A stretch of DNA of 40,408 nt, from the NCBI GenBank assembly GCA_031279555.1, contig JAITIK010000198.1, positions 1 through 40,408 of the forward strand, written 5' to 3'. The notes below the pieces were generated by a model that was not told the origin of the DNA, did not search any database, and saw nothing but the letters and a program-made list of their open reading frames with translations. Source of the stretch: Treponema sp. (GTDB lineage: Bacteria; Spirochaetota; Spirochaetia; Treponematales; Breznakiellaceae). Of this stretch, positions 32,167 to 40,408 are shown in pieces (the first letter of the stretch is position 1; every line of letters starts with the position of its first letter). The position numbers and the translations under genes were made by a program.

Positions 32167-33729
32167 TTATTCCTTGTTTTTCGAATCGGATCCCGACGGG
32201 TTTGAAAAAATTTGAAGCAACCGAATAATATCATAAATTTTTTTGTAACAGTTCTGGAGCGTTACAAGGATATCAACCTCCGTCGACGCCTCCAGTTCTT
32301 TCCAATTTAAGATAAATTCGTACTTTTTTTGTTGCTTGTCATCAATAAACGCCTTAATATATCTTCCGATGACGATAAGCGATTGCCCCGTGCTGCTGAT
32401 GATGTCTTGAGCCTCGTTGTTTATGGTTTTGAAAAGATTATTAGAGTACTTTATATAACTTTTCTCACGCTCTGATTTTGCTATGTACAATCTGAGTTTA
32501 TCGCCATATTCGGTGGACAAGGCGAGCGACCGGTCAAAAGCGTTGATTTTTCTGAGAATTGCCGAAATCAAATGAACCGCTTCGGACATATGCTGGGATA
32601 AAGGATGATTCGCCCACTGTCCTTTCACTAAAAAGAGATCAACAATAGGATATACGTCATTCTTGAAAATAGTTTGCATGAAAGCTCTGAGATACCGCAG
32701 TTCAATAGTATGGGTATAGCCGTTAAGTTTTCTTGCAAAATACAACTCATTCGCTTCATCCGTGTAATTTGTAAGTTTATCGATCATCTCCACATCGCCG
32801 AAAATTTGCGTTGCAATCGCAGAAACCACCGAGTTTTTCCTCATGGCGAGGAGTTTCTCTAAGGCTTCCTGCGCTTCAAGACGCCTCTCCTCCAGCCACG
32901 CTTCAACAATGTGTTCCTTGGGAATGGTTGGCTTTACCTGCCACACCGGAGATTTTTCGACAAAACGTACAATAAGCAGGAAAATGCTTGAACTCTGTAC
33001 ATCCTGTAGTTTGACAAGCAACTTATTCCACTGTTCAATAGAAATGATTTCCACATTTTTGTACGCGTTGATTATCTTGATTGCGCGTTTCCAATCCAAA
33101 TCTATGTCCATGGCATACGCCACTTCCATAAAATCTTTGAGATTGCCGGAAATTTTCTCTCCAAGCGTTTTGGTGAATTGCGGTTGATAGTCAAAGTCGT
33201 TTTCCGGCATGTTATTGTCGAATCTTACGAGCAAATCATAGTAATTAAAGATAACAAAGTTGATTAAGCGCAGAATGATATTATAAGATTTATCAATATG
33301 TTTAATGACGTTGAGGTCAAAAGCCTCAGACAAGGCGGCAAGCTCCTTTTTTATCTGAACCCCCAGCATTTCAGGACGCATGGTCTTTCCCCGTTCCGTG
33401 ATAGCTTCAGCCGTAAGAGTCTCGATCATGCCGAGCAGTTTTTCATTCATAAAACTCTCGACAACGTACGCTTTGAATTGCGGAACTTGCATCGTTTTTT
33501 GCAGGAATACTTGAGCCTTGCCAATAGACTTATAAATATCGAAGAAAAATTTAGCCATCTCAACTTCAGCTTCTTCAGTTTTTATTTTAAGAAATTTTTT
33601 ATACCTGCTTTGGCTGATGTCATGCGCCATCATTGTTAATAATTTTTTTCTCTCAACTTCACGCTTTGTTTTTTGTCCGCGCAACTGTGAGAAAAGAGCT
33701 TGCAATTTTTCAAAAAAAAATAAAGCCAT
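32167..33729 (-). CDS. DUF5312-type spirochaetal protein of unknown function
   Basis: The protein has 520 residues, mainly helical and charged, with no signal peptide or clear membrane segment. Features include a basic N-terminus (QLRGQKTKREVERKKLLTMM), a long helical body with several Phe/Tyr-rich amphipathic stretches such as RLINFVIFNYYDLLVRFDNN, and a polar C-terminus. From memory, similar proteins of this size are annotated as DUF5312 in treponemes. No enzyme motif is visible. The ATG has no real SD. TATCAT lies 6 nt upstream with TTGATT 16 nt before it, which predicts a leaderless mRNA. Confidence 0.7.
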   Translation of the reverse strand: MALFFFEKLQALFSQLRGQKTKREVERKKLLTMMAHDISQSRYKKFLKIKTEEAEVEMAKFFFDIYKSIGKAQVFLQKTMQVPQFKAYVVESFMNEKLLGMIETLTAEAITERGKTMRPEMLGVQIKKELAALSEAFDLNVIKHIDKSYNIILRLINFVIFNYYDLLVRFDNNMPENDFDYQPQFTKTLGEKISGNLKDFMEVAYAMDIDLDWKRAIKIINAYKNVEIISIEQWNKLLVKLQDVQSSSIFLLIVRFVEKSPVWQVKPTIPKEHIVEAWLEERRLEAQEALEKLLAMRKNSVVSAIATQIFGDVEMIDKLTNYTDEANELYFARKLNGYTHTIELRYLRAFMQTIFKNDVYPIVDLFLVKGQWANHPLSQHMSEAVHLISAILRKINAFDRSLALSTEYGDKLRLYIAKSEREKSYIKYSNNLFKTINNEAQDIISSTGQSLIVIGRYIKAFIDDKQQKKYEFILNWKELEASTEVDILVTLQNCYKKIYDIIRLLQIFSNPSGSDSKNKE

Positions 33730-33735
33730 CTTTCT

Positions 33736-33763
33736 ATGATAGACCTCACCAGGGGGAAATCAA
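33736..33763 (-). promoter_or_regulatory. Promoter of the DUF5312-thioesterase-metF operon, predicted leaderless
   Basis: Minus-strand TTGATT, 16-nt spacer, TATCAT, then AGAAAG and ATG. The AGAAAG is adjacent to the ATG and too close to act as an SD. Confidence 0.5.
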
Positions 33764-33983
33764 ATCTACCTTCCGGCGATTATCCAAAAAGCCGGATGTT
33801 TTGGTTTGAAGATTAAAATTCCACCTGCCGTTCCATAACACACCCCCTAGTAATAATTCGAGACTGTTTCAAAATGTCAAATTTAAAAGCGCCTCATTCG
33901 CCGCCCTGTAAAAACCGTATGATTTGCGGGTTTGCAATTCAAAAGCAAGAAGCTTTGGAGGCGGGTTTAAACCGGCATACATT

Positions 33984-34187
33984 TCAGTCTTTGATATTGT
34001 ACTTCTTGCGGAAGCGTTCAATACGACCCGCAGTGTCCACCAGCTTTTGTTTGCCGGTAAAAAAGGGATGGCACGCCGAGCAAATTTCAACGGTGAGTTT
34101 TTTAACCGTTGAGCGAGTTTCAATGACGTTTCCGCATGCGCACGTGATCTTTGTCAATTCATACTTAGGATGAATTCCTGTCTGCAT
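33984..34187 (-). CDS. rpmE: Large ribosomal subunit protein L31
   Basis: The protein has 67 residues, starting [20 protein letters not shown]. It is of the zinc-binding (C+) form: Cys16, Cys18, Cys36 and Cys39 are all present (TCACGN and [14 protein letters not shown]). The ATG has AGGAG 6 nt upstream. It lies 150 nt downstream of rho on the same strand, an order I recall from T. pallidum as well. A GGAACC-type palindrome separates the two. C+ L31 usually implies a zinc-replete form. No C- paralogue is in the window. Confidence 0.93.
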   Translation of the reverse strand: MQTGIHPKYELTKITCACGNVIETRSTVKKLTVEICSACHPFFTGKQKLVDTAGRIERFRKKYNIKD

Positions 34188-34297
34188 AAGTTACTCCTAT
34201 TAATAGCGCCGCGCCGGCGCAAAATAAAAATATAATTGTACATTCCCCACACACAGCCCCTTACAAACGATGCGGCGCTTGGGCGCCGCTCCGTCTT

Positions 34298-34340
34298 TCG
34301 GAACCGCTCTAGAGAGCCGCTCTAAAGGCGGAACGGTTCA
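34298..34340. repeat. Palindromic region after rho
   Basis: GGAACCG (34299-34305) and CGGTTC (34335-34340) enclose GCTCT / AGAGC and CCGC / GCGG hairpins. It has the outer motif of the GGAACC group and shares TTTAGAGCGG with the queD-metF region in one orientation. It overlaps the rho stop codon and may end part of the rho transcript. Confidence 0.4.
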
Positions 34341-36083
34341 TTCCGCTCCCGCGCCGCCGGTGTTCATCGACTTGAGGAATGCTTCATTATTCTTACTTTT
34401 CTTCATTCTGTCAACTATCAATTCGATGATTTCGATGTCATCCATAGGATTGATGACCTTGCGCAATATCCACAGTTTCTGCAACTCGTCTTCGGAGAGG
34501 AGAAGATCTTCTTTGCGGGTGCCGGACTTTTTGATGTTGATTGCGGGAAAGAGGCGGCGGTCGGAAATGCGGCGATCAAGGTCGATTTCAAGATTGCCGG
34601 TGCCTTTGAACTCTTCGAAAATGACCTCATCCATGCGGCTGCCGGTTTCGATGAGCGCGGTTGATATGATAGTGAGGCTGCCCCCTTCCTCTATGTTGCG
34701 GGCGGCGCCGAAGAATCGCTTGGGCTTGTGGAGCGCGTTTGAGTCAACGCCGCCAGAAAGTATTTTGCCGGACGCGGGTACGGTCTGGTTGTACGCGCGC
34801 GCCAGACGGGTGATGGAGTCAAGCAGGATAACCACGTCTTTTTTGTGTTCCACAAGGCGCTTCGCCTTTTCAAGCGCCATTTCCGTAACCTGCACATGCC
34901 GGGAGGACTGCTCGTCAAAAGTGGAGGAAATCACCTCGGCGCGTACCGTACGCTCCATATCCGTGACTTCCTCCGGGCGTTCGTCGATGAGCAGCACAAT
35001 GAGGTAGACTTCCGGATGGTTGTAGGTGATGGCGTTGGCTATTTTCTGCATCATGATGGTTTTGCCGGTACGGGGCGGAGCTACGATGAGCGCGCGCTGA
35101 CCCTTGCCGATGGGACAAAACAGATTGATGATGCGGGTGGATATGTCTTCGCTGACAGTTTCCAAATCGAGCTTTTTGTTCGGATACAGCGGCGTAAGAT
35201 TGTCGAACGGGATGCGGTTCTGCGCTACGGTTGGAGAATCGTAGTTTACCGTTTCAACATGGAGCATGGCGAAGAAGCGTTCGCTCTCCTTGGGGCTGCG
35301 GATTTGACCATAGACCGTATCGCCCGTTTTCAGCGCAAAGAGCCGTATCTGGCTGGGGCTTATATAGATGTCATCGGGTCCGGGCAAGTAGGAGTTCTGG
35401 GGGCTGCGGAGGAAGCCGTAGCCGTCCGGCAGAATTTCGAGGGAACCGTAGGCATAGATGACGCCGCCGCGATCCGTGTGGCTTTTAAGAAGGGTGAAAA
35501 TCACCTCCTGTTTCTTTAAATTGACCAGAGCGTCATGCGAAATGCCGTAATACGATGCAAGTTCCCGCAGATCCATCATGTTGAGCCTGATAAGCTCGTT
35601 GATACACAAGCGGGGTTTGCTGGTGTCCTCGTTGCGCGGCTCCGGTTTGCCATAAAGATCAGGCATAGACGGCAATTTCGGTATTGGCAGCGAAAACTGC
35701 GAAGTTGAAGCGTCCGAAAAAGAGGGCGCTATGGACTCAGCGCCGCGGTTCTGCGCAATTCGGACGAAGGCGTGGCGCGTCCGCGTCGTTCTCTGGAACG
35801 AATCGCCGTTGTCCGCCAATGGCTCCTCCCCATTCATCGCTCCGTTTGCGGCTTTGCCCTCTTTTGTGTCTATCAAAATTTTTTTTGACCTTGCCCTAAC
35901 GACTACCCTGCCGGGTTTCTCCGTTTCCGCCGGGGCGTCCCAATTGCCTCCCAGTTCTGAGCCGTCCGTCGCCCCTTCCAAGCTCGAAGATTCACTGTCG
36001 TTAGGTGAATCTATCGTCAGATTTCTATCCGGCGACTCCTCCGTAATAGACGCTTCCAGGTCTATACCATTATTATTATTCAT
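34338..36083 (-). CDS. rho: Transcription termination factor Rho
   Basis: This hexameric RNA-dependent ATPase ends transcription. The 581-residue product is much longer than E. coli Rho (419) because of an N-terminal extension of about 160 residues that is acidic, rich in Ser, Asn and Glu, and probably disordered. Then follow the Rho N-terminal and cold-shock-like RNA-binding domains ([14 protein letters not shown]), and the ATPase core with Walker A PPRTGKT, Walker [17 protein letters not shown], and [20 protein letters not shown]. The ATG lies 10 nt after AGGAGG. A promoter about 190 nt upstream gives a long leader. Confidence 0.93.
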   Translation of the reverse strand: MNNNNGIDLEASITEESPDRNLTIDSPNDSESSSLEGATDGSELGGNWDAPAETEKPGRVVVRARSKKILIDTKEGKAANGAMNGEEPLADNGDSFQRTTRTRHAFVRIAQNRGAESIAPSFSDASTSQFSLPIPKLPSMPDLYGKPEPRNEDTSKPRLCINELIRLNMMDLRELASYYGISHDALVNLKKQEVIFTLLKSHTDRGGVIYAYGSLEILPDGYGFLRSPQNSYLPGPDDIYISPSQIRLFALKTGDTVYGQIRSPKESERFFAMLHVETVNYDSPTVAQNRIPFDNLTPLYPNKKLDLETVSEDISTRIINLFCPIGKGQRALIVAPPRTGKTIMMQKIANAITYNHPEVYLIVLLIDERPEEVTDMERTVRAEVISSTFDEQSSRHVQVTEMALEKAKRLVEHKKDVVILLDSITRLARAYNQTVPASGKILSGGVDSNALHKPKRFFGAARNIEEGGSLTIISTALIETGSRMDEVIFEEFKGTGNLEIDLDRRISDRRLFPAINIKKSGTRKEDLLLSEDELQKLWILRKVINPMDDIEIIELIVDRMKKSKNNEAFLKSMNTGGAGAE

Positions 36084-36270
36084 CAAAGAGAATCCTCCTA
36101 AAAAACTTTGGGTTCCATGATATAGTTAGAGAATAAAACATATTTTTTCTTATTTAGTTTGTTCATTATTTTCATTCATTGCTGAAGGACTTCATATACC
36201 ATTCTTTCGAGGAAAGAAAACGCCGTATTTTGAGACTTTTCCCAATTTTGGAAATATCCCTTTTATTTTT

Positions 36271-36298
36271 ATTTTACACCAATATACCTTTTTGTCAA
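36271..36298 (-). promoter_or_regulatory. Promoter of rho
   Basis: Minus-strand TTGACA, 16-nt spacer, TAAAAT, within the gap between cinA and rho. The predicted leader is about 180 nt, long enough for rho-dependent self-termination. Confidence 0.6.
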
Positions 36299-36317
36299 GG
36301 GATAAAACGCTCAAATT

Positions 36318-36842
36318 TCATGTTTTTATATTTTTGCCGTTGTTGGACCGCTGGTTTTCGTCTAAAAAAGCGGCGATTTGCCGTAAAACCGTTTCCACGG
36401 CGCGAAGCCGCACCTCGTTTCTGCGGCCCTCAAAATGAAAATTCGCGGTTCTCACAAGGAAGACGCCTTCTTTTTCACGGATTGCAAGGGCCGTCCATAC
36501 CGCGCCGACAGGCGTTGAGCCGCCGTCTCCGCCGGGACCGGCCAGACCGGTAACCGCGGCGGACATGTCAGCCGCGCTATGTTCAAGCGCCCCGCGCGCC
36601 ATCGCCGCCGCGGTTTCCCCGCTTGCCGCTCCGAACCGGCGTATAACAGCCTCATCAACACCGAGAACACTTATTTTCGCGTCCGCCATATAGGTGATGA
36701 AGGCGCCCCACAAAACGTTTGACGCGCCCGGAATGGCCGCGATGGCGCCGGACACAAGCCCCGCGGTACACGACTCTGCGGTGACAAGCGTTTTTGAACA
36801 CGCGGCGAGTTTTCGGACGACCTCCGCTGCGATTTCATTCAT
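36318..36842 (-). CDS. pncC: CinA C-terminal-type nicotinamide-nucleotide amidase
   Basis: It deamidates nicotinamide mononucleotide in NAD salvage. The 174 residues are only the C-terminal domain of CinA. The N-terminal molybdopterin-binding-like domain is absent. Visible motifs are LVTAESCTAGLVSGAI, the central LWGAFITYMADAK and VTGLAGPGGDGG. The ATG overlaps the bactofilin stop (ATGA), so the two are translated together. A separate promoter for rho lies 20-50 nt past its end. Confidence 0.85.
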   Translation of the reverse strand: MNEIAAEVVRKLAACSKTLVTAESCTAGLVSGAIAAIPGASNVLWGAFITYMADAKISVLGVDEAVIRRFGAASGETAAAMARGALEHSAADMSAAVTGLAGPGGDGGSTPVGAVWTALAIREKEGVFLVRTANFHFEGRRNEVRLRAVETVLRQIAAFLDENQRSNNGKNIKT

Positions 36843-37264
36843 CCCTGTTCGCGGGTTTGTCCCCGAAGCTCCGCTTTTATCTCTTCCATAGGACGGGAAA
36901 ATATCTCAATTTCCTTATCAACGCCAGTCATGTTGCATTGTCCTTCAAAGATAACATTGTCTCCGATGCGGATGCGGGCCATAGTAAGATCCCCATACAT
37001 TTCCGCGCCTGGAAACAGGTCAACCTTATCGGTGGCTCTGACCATGCCGACGACCCGTCCATGTACGGTGAGCGACCTTACAAATATGTGATCCGCCTCG
37101 ACAACAGCCCCTTTATCAACAATGAGCGCGCCTTGGGCGTCTATGGTTCCATGGAATTTCCCTCTTATGCACAGGGTTTCCTTAAATTTGAGCAGTCCGT
37201 CAAAACTGCTGGTTTCACTAAAGGTCACCACAGACGGTTTATTCTTTTTCTCTGCGTTAGACAT
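36839..37264 (-). CDS. Bactofilin
   Basis: This cytoskeletal polymer protein is used for cell shape, wall synthesis sites or appendages. The 141-residue product has a short polar tail, a beta-helical core of hydrophobic six-residue turns (about 20-115; for example LCIRGKFHGTIDAQGALIVD and LTVHGRVVGMVRATDKVDLF) and a charged C-terminal tail. The ORF track starts at 37270, but that codon touches the -10 box. ATG 37264 lies 6 nt after TATTAT and is the likely start. It is followed by pncC with a 4-bp overlap. Confidence 0.85.
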   Translation of the reverse strand: MSNAEKKNKPSVVTFSETSSFDGLLKFKETLCIRGKFHGTIDAQGALIVDKGAVVEADHIFVRSLTVHGRVVGMVRATDKVDLFPGAEMYGDLTMARIRIGDNVIFEGQCNMTGVDKEIEIFSRPMEEIKAELRGQTREQG

Positions 37265-37270
37265 AGGCAT

Positions 37271-37299
37271 ATAATACCATGATATGGGAAAAAAAGCAA
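37271..37299 (-). promoter_or_regulatory. Promoter of bactofilin-pncC, predicted leaderless
   Basis: Minus-strand TTGCTT, 17-nt spacer, extended TGG-TATTAT, then 6 nt to ATG 37264. No SD. It is back to back with the thrA promoter, which starts 34 nt away. Confidence 0.6.
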
Positions 37300-37332
37300 G
37301 AGCGCGGCGGCTTTCATAAATGGCTTGCGGAC

Positions 37333-37361
37333 TTGCAATTTTCTCTCAAAATAGTTACACT
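37333..37361 (+). promoter_or_regulatory. Promoter of thrA, predicted leaderless
   Basis: TTGCAA, 17-nt spacer, TACACT, then 7 nt (TCCCGCC) to ATG 37369. No SD is present. Confidence 0.6.
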
Positions 37362-37368
37362 TCCCGCC

Positions 37369-39852
37369 ATGCGTGTTATAAAATTTGGCGGTACCTCAGT
37401 TGGAACACATGGTTCTATCAGGAATATTATTGCGATCTTAAAAAACAAGGAACATGCCGGCGGCGCCCAGGCGGTTGTAGTTTCCGCCTTGTCGGGCGTC
37501 ACCGACGCATTGATCGATATGGCTCGGAAAGCCTGCGCCGGCGACGAGGAATATAAATTCGCGGTGGAAGCTCTGTGCAAGCGGCACTACGACTTAATCG
37601 CCGCTTTTCTGTCCGGAAAACAATTGACCGAAGCCCTTCTCGCCATAGACAGGCTCTGGATAGGCCTGAAAGAAATTTTGGAAGGTATAGTCGCGCTGGG
37701 CGAATTGTCGCCGAGAACGCTGGATAGGGTGATGAGTTTCGGCGAGCGGCTTTCAGCTTCGCTTTTAACTGAAATTTTCGCGGCGCATGACATATCCGCG
37801 TCGTATGTTGACGCGAGAACGCTGGTGAAGACAGACGCGAATTTCGGCGCGGCCCGTTTTCTGGAACAAGAGACATTTGCTAATATACAGAGGCATTTTT
37901 CATTGAGTCCCGACACGACGCATGTGACGACCGGTTTTATAGGCTCGACAACGGACGGCGTCACCACGACGCTCGGGCGGGGCGGCTCCGATTTAAGCGC
38001 GGCTATTTTCGCGGCGGCGCTTGACGCCGATGTTGTTGAAATATGGACCGACGTTGACGGCATGCTCACGGCGGACCCGCGCATGGTGAAAAACGCATTC
38101 AGAATTGAGGAAATTTCCTACACCGAGGCGATGGAGCTTTCCCATTTCGGCGCAAAGGTCGTTTATCCGCCCACCATGCGTCCGGCGCTGATAAAAGGCA
38201 TACCGATCCGCATACTCAACACGTTTAACCCGGACAGTGGCGGGACATGGATAAGAAACAACGCTAAAGCCGGGCTGTACCCCATACGGGGCATTTCTTC
38301 CATGAATAAAGTGGCGCTGGTGCGGGTGCAAGGCGCGGGCATGGTCGGCGTTACGGGCTTTTCAGCGCGTCTCTTTAGCGCCCTTGCCCGGAAAAAAGTG
38401 AACATCGTCCTGATCACCCAAAGTTCAAGCGAGTATTCCATCTGTTTCGCGGTGTTGTCTGAAGATATCGAAAGCGCGGAAGCGGCGATAAAAGATGAGT
38501 TTGCGCGGGAGATGGAGCGCGGCGCCATTGAGCCGGTTGAGACGACGCGGGATCTTGCGATTATCGCGGTAGTGGGATCCCAGATGCGGAAGATGTCCGG
38601 CTGTTCGGGGAAATTTTTCCACGCGCTTGGACGCAACGGCGTCAACGTGATTGCCATCGCCCAAGGCTCCTCGGAACTGAACATATCGGCGGTCATCGCC
38701 AGACAGGATGAAACCAAGTCGCTGAACGCGGTGCATGAGGCGTTTTTCCTGTCCAGTTCCCGTTCCGTCAACCTCTTTTTGGTGGGCGTCGGTCTTATTG
38801 GCGGCACATTGCTTGAGCAGTTGGCTACGCACCGCGAGGCGCTTGCGGCGGAACACAAGATACGCATCAATGTGGCGGGCGTCGCGGACTCAAAGAACAT
38901 GCTGTTGAGCGCGGAGGGCCTTGATCCCAATGTCGTGAAGTCCGTATTGAAGGGCGATATTCCTATGGAAGAGCGGGCGACCGGCGCCCCCTTTGACATT
39001 GATGTTTTCATCAAGCTGATGAAGGCGATGAATCTGCCGAATACGGCGTTCTGCGATTGCACCGCGAGCGATACGGTCGCGTCCAAATACGCCGCAATTC
39101 TGAAAGCCTCCATTCCCGTTGTTACGCCGAATAAACGCGCCAACACCGGCTCCCTTGATTATTATAAGGAAATTACCGGTTACGCGCGGACAAGAGGCAT
39201 ACCTTATTTGTATGAAACGACGGTGTGCGCGGGGCTGCCGGTTATTTCCACGTTGCGCGACCTGTTTCTTTCAGGCGATCATGTCAGGCGCATAGAAGCC
39301 GCGCTTTCCGGCACCTTGAGCTATATTTTCAACAATTTTGACGGCGGCAAGCCGTTTTCCGCTCTGGTGCGGGAAGCGAGAGCCAAGGGCTACACCGAAC
39401 CTGACCCCCGCGACGATCTCAACGCCATGGACGCGGCGCGGAAGGCGCTGGCGCTCGCCCGCGAGTGCGGCATGCCGCTTGAGTTTTCCGCGGTGTCCAT
39501 TGAGCCGATATTGCCCGCATCTTGTTTCAACGCGGCGAATATAGACGCCTTTTTTGAGGAACTGGAAAAAGCGGACGCCGGTTTCGAGAGCCGCCGCGTG
39601 GCCGCCGAAGCGGAAGGCAAGGCGCTCCGCTATGTCGCGATTATTGAAAACAATTCAGCGACAATCTCAATCCGCGCTGAAGGCAAGGACAGCCCGTTCC
39701 GCTCCCTCGCCGATGCGGACAATATCGTCGTCATTACGACAGACCGGTACTCGGCCCTGCCCATGGTGATAAAAGGTCCCGGAGCGGGCGCCCAAGTCAC
39801 CGCCGGCGGCGTGTTCGCGGACATCGTACGCATCGCGAAGACGCTGGTATAA
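37369..39852 (+). CDS. thrA: Bifunctional aspartokinase/homoserine dehydrogenase
   Basis: It carries out the first and third steps from aspartate to threonine and methionine. The 827-residue product begins MRVIKFGGTSVGT, as kinases of this family do. The track start 30 codons earlier is foreign. The aspartokinase domain (about 1-290) has KFGGTS and GRGGSDLSAA. Two ACT domains (about 315-460) form the feedback site (VRVQGAGMVGVTGFSARLF and VVGSQMRKMSG). The dehydrogenase domain (about 465-827) has the NAD(P) loop GVGLIGG, TPNKRANTGSLDYY, and ALSGTLSYIFNNFDGG. All key motifs are intact. The start has no SD and lies 7 nt after a TACACT box. Confidence 0.92.
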   Translation: MRVIKFGGTSVGTHGSIRNIIAILKNKEHAGGAQAVVVSALSGVTDALIDMARKACAGDEEYKFAVEALCKRHYDLIAAFLSGKQLTEALLAIDRLWIGLKEILEGIVALGELSPRTLDRVMSFGERLSASLLTEIFAAHDISASYVDARTLVKTDANFGAARFLEQETFANIQRHFSLSPDTTHVTTGFIGSTTDGVTTTLGRGGSDLSAAIFAAALDADVVEIWTDVDGMLTADPRMVKNAFRIEEISYTEAMELSHFGAKVVYPPTMRPALIKGIPIRILNTFNPDSGGTWIRNNAKAGLYPIRGISSMNKVALVRVQGAGMVGVTGFSARLFSALARKKVNIVLITQSSSEYSICFAVLSEDIESAEAAIKDEFAREMERGAIEPVETTRDLAIIAVVGSQMRKMSGCSGKFFHALGRNGVNVIAIAQGSSELNISAVIARQDETKSLNAVHEAFFLSSSRSVNLFLVGVGLIGGTLLEQLATHREALAAEHKIRINVAGVADSKNMLLSAEGLDPNVVKSVLKGDIPMEERATGAPFDIDVFIKLMKAMNLPNTAFCDCTASDTVASKYAAILKASIPVVTPNKRANTGSLDYYKEITGYARTRGIPYLYETTVCAGLPVISTLRDLFLSGDHVRRIEAALSGTLSYIFNNFDGGKPFSALVREARAKGYTEPDPRDDLNAMDAARKALALARECGMPLEFSAVSIEPILPASCFNAANIDAFFEELEKADAGFESRRVAAEAEGKALRYVAIIENNSATISIRAEGKDSPFRSLADADNIVVITTDRYSALPMVIKGPGAGAQVTAGGVFADIVRIAKTLV

Positions 39853-40297
39853 GGCGCGTTTTTTTTTCATCCAGCCCCTCGCGCCCCCTCTCGCGTTTCA
39901 ATTCTGGACTATGAGGCCTACGGATTAGGGGGAGGCGGAATATGGGTTTCGCTGAGGGCCGGCGTCGCGCCGGCGCCGCTTCCATAGGAAGGGCGGCCAA
40001 AACTGGTGAAATGTTCCCCAACTACGCCGGGCGCGGGACGCCCTGACAGCCCGCTTGCAGGTTTCGCGCCATTTTACGCCGCAAAGGCCCCGATTTGCGG
40101 GCCGCTTCGCTTGCCGCCGCCGCCCATTATTCCCTTCTCATTGCTTTTGGTCAAACGCGAGGGCCGCGTTACCGGCGATTTCACAAGTACAAAACCATAA
40201 ACCGCATGTATCCCCGCCTGTAACGATCTTCCAGACTTTCAACGAACATCAAGGTTGATGAAGAAAAGAGCAATGTGTCCGTCACCAATGCCGTATT
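39853..40297. other. GC-rich intergenic region without a supportable gene
   Basis: A run of nine T begins 8 nt after the thrA stop (TAAGGCGCG then T), with only a weak stem before it. A perfect 7-bp hairpin (GCCGGCG / CGCCGGC) lies at 39959-39976. The small ORFs here have no SD and look like chance frames. Confidence 0.5.
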
Positions 40298-40408
40298 CAC
40301 GAGGGACGCGAATTCTTGAAAAAGAGCGTAAAAAGAAAAAGGCCGCCCAGCAAAACTCCCGCCAATATCCTCATACGCAGAGCTATGTTTTCAGACGCGA
40401 TATAGCTG
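40298..40408 (-). CDS. Partial ORF at the right edge, hydrophobic C-terminus
   Basis: A minus-strand frame enters from the window edge and ends in TGA at 40298-40300. It reads SYIASENIALRM and then a membrane-like stretch ILAGVLLGGLFLFTLFF. A second minus-strand frame, QEFASLVNTALVTDTLLFSS, overlaps it and runs on to a TGA near 40188, so a frameshift in a longer gene is possible. The product cannot be named. Confidence 0.3.

Noticed and set aside
34270-35519. Plus-strand ORFs of 245 and 224 aa opposite rho
   Set aside because: They are shadows of the highly conserved rho sequence.
38163-39146. 327-aa minus-strand ORF antisense to thrA
   Set aside because: The sense strand carries intact aspartokinase, ACT and dehydrogenase motifs; the antisense frame has no SD and no domain.
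1-40408. CRISPR array, tRNA, rRNA, tmRNA, prophage or defence island
   Set aside because: No regularly spaced repeats, no T-loop or rRNA signature and no phage or defence gene cluster were seen by eye; a covariance-model scan could still find a small RNA.

Overview
The window looks like a chromosomal segment of a spirochaete of the Treponema lineage. The GC content is roughly one half, as in the termite-gut treponemes. Support comes from a DUF5312-type spirochaete protein, a Maf/DUF115 motility-associated glycosyltransferase, a GerMN protein, a repeat-rich LysM lipoprotein, and the order S20 - HU - Lnt, which from memory is shared with T. pallidum. Species cannot be named from sequence alone. 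TAG, TAA and TGA are all used as ordinary stops.

Layout. 1-3.8 kb: transposase remnants and a minus-strand secreted pectinesterase split by one in-frame TAG. 3.8-5.9 kb: trpE-trpG (+). 6.1-10.2 kb: lepB-ftsI-maf (-). 10.2-15.1 kb: LysM/M23 peptidase, TPR protein, AI-2E-type permease, ACT-domain protein and UPF0210 protein (+). 15.5-19.0 kb: nuclease-fold lipoprotein and an MFS-HEAT fusion (-). 19.5-22.3 kb: zinc-ribbon protein, rpsT, hup, lnt (+). 22.3-23.2 kb: decayed DNA. 23.2-26.2 kb: EIIA protein (-) divergent from ubiD-ubiA (+). 26.3-30.4 kb: GerMN protein (-), LysM lipoprotein and queD (+). 30.5-33.7 kb: DUF5312, acyl-ACP thioesterase, metF (-). 34.0-37.3 kb: bactofilin, cinA/pncC, rho, rpmE (-). 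37.4-39.9 kb: thrA (+).

Most genes serve the cell envelope (LepB, FtsI, M23 peptidase, Lnt, bactofilin, lipoproteins), amino-acid and cofactor synthesis (TrpEG, ThrA, UbiD/UbiA, QueD, MetF), or transcription and translation (Rho, S20, L31, HU).

Three patterns go beyond gene annotation. (1) At least seven genes lack a Shine-Dalgarno sequence and instead have a promoter -10 box 6-7 nt before the start codon (lepB, MFS-HEAT, ptsN-like, ubiD, DUF5312, bactofilin, thrA; the GerMN gene is close). This geometry predicts leaderless mRNAs beside ordinary SD-led genes. (2) The rpsT leader can fold into a 13-bp helix closing several hairpins, ahead of a TTG start, and may be an S20 autoregulatory RNA. 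(3) Intergenic regions carry large GGAACC...GGTTCC palindromes and one MITE-like element with 7-bp direct repeats. No CRISPR array, tRNA, rRNA, prophage or recognisable defence system was seen.
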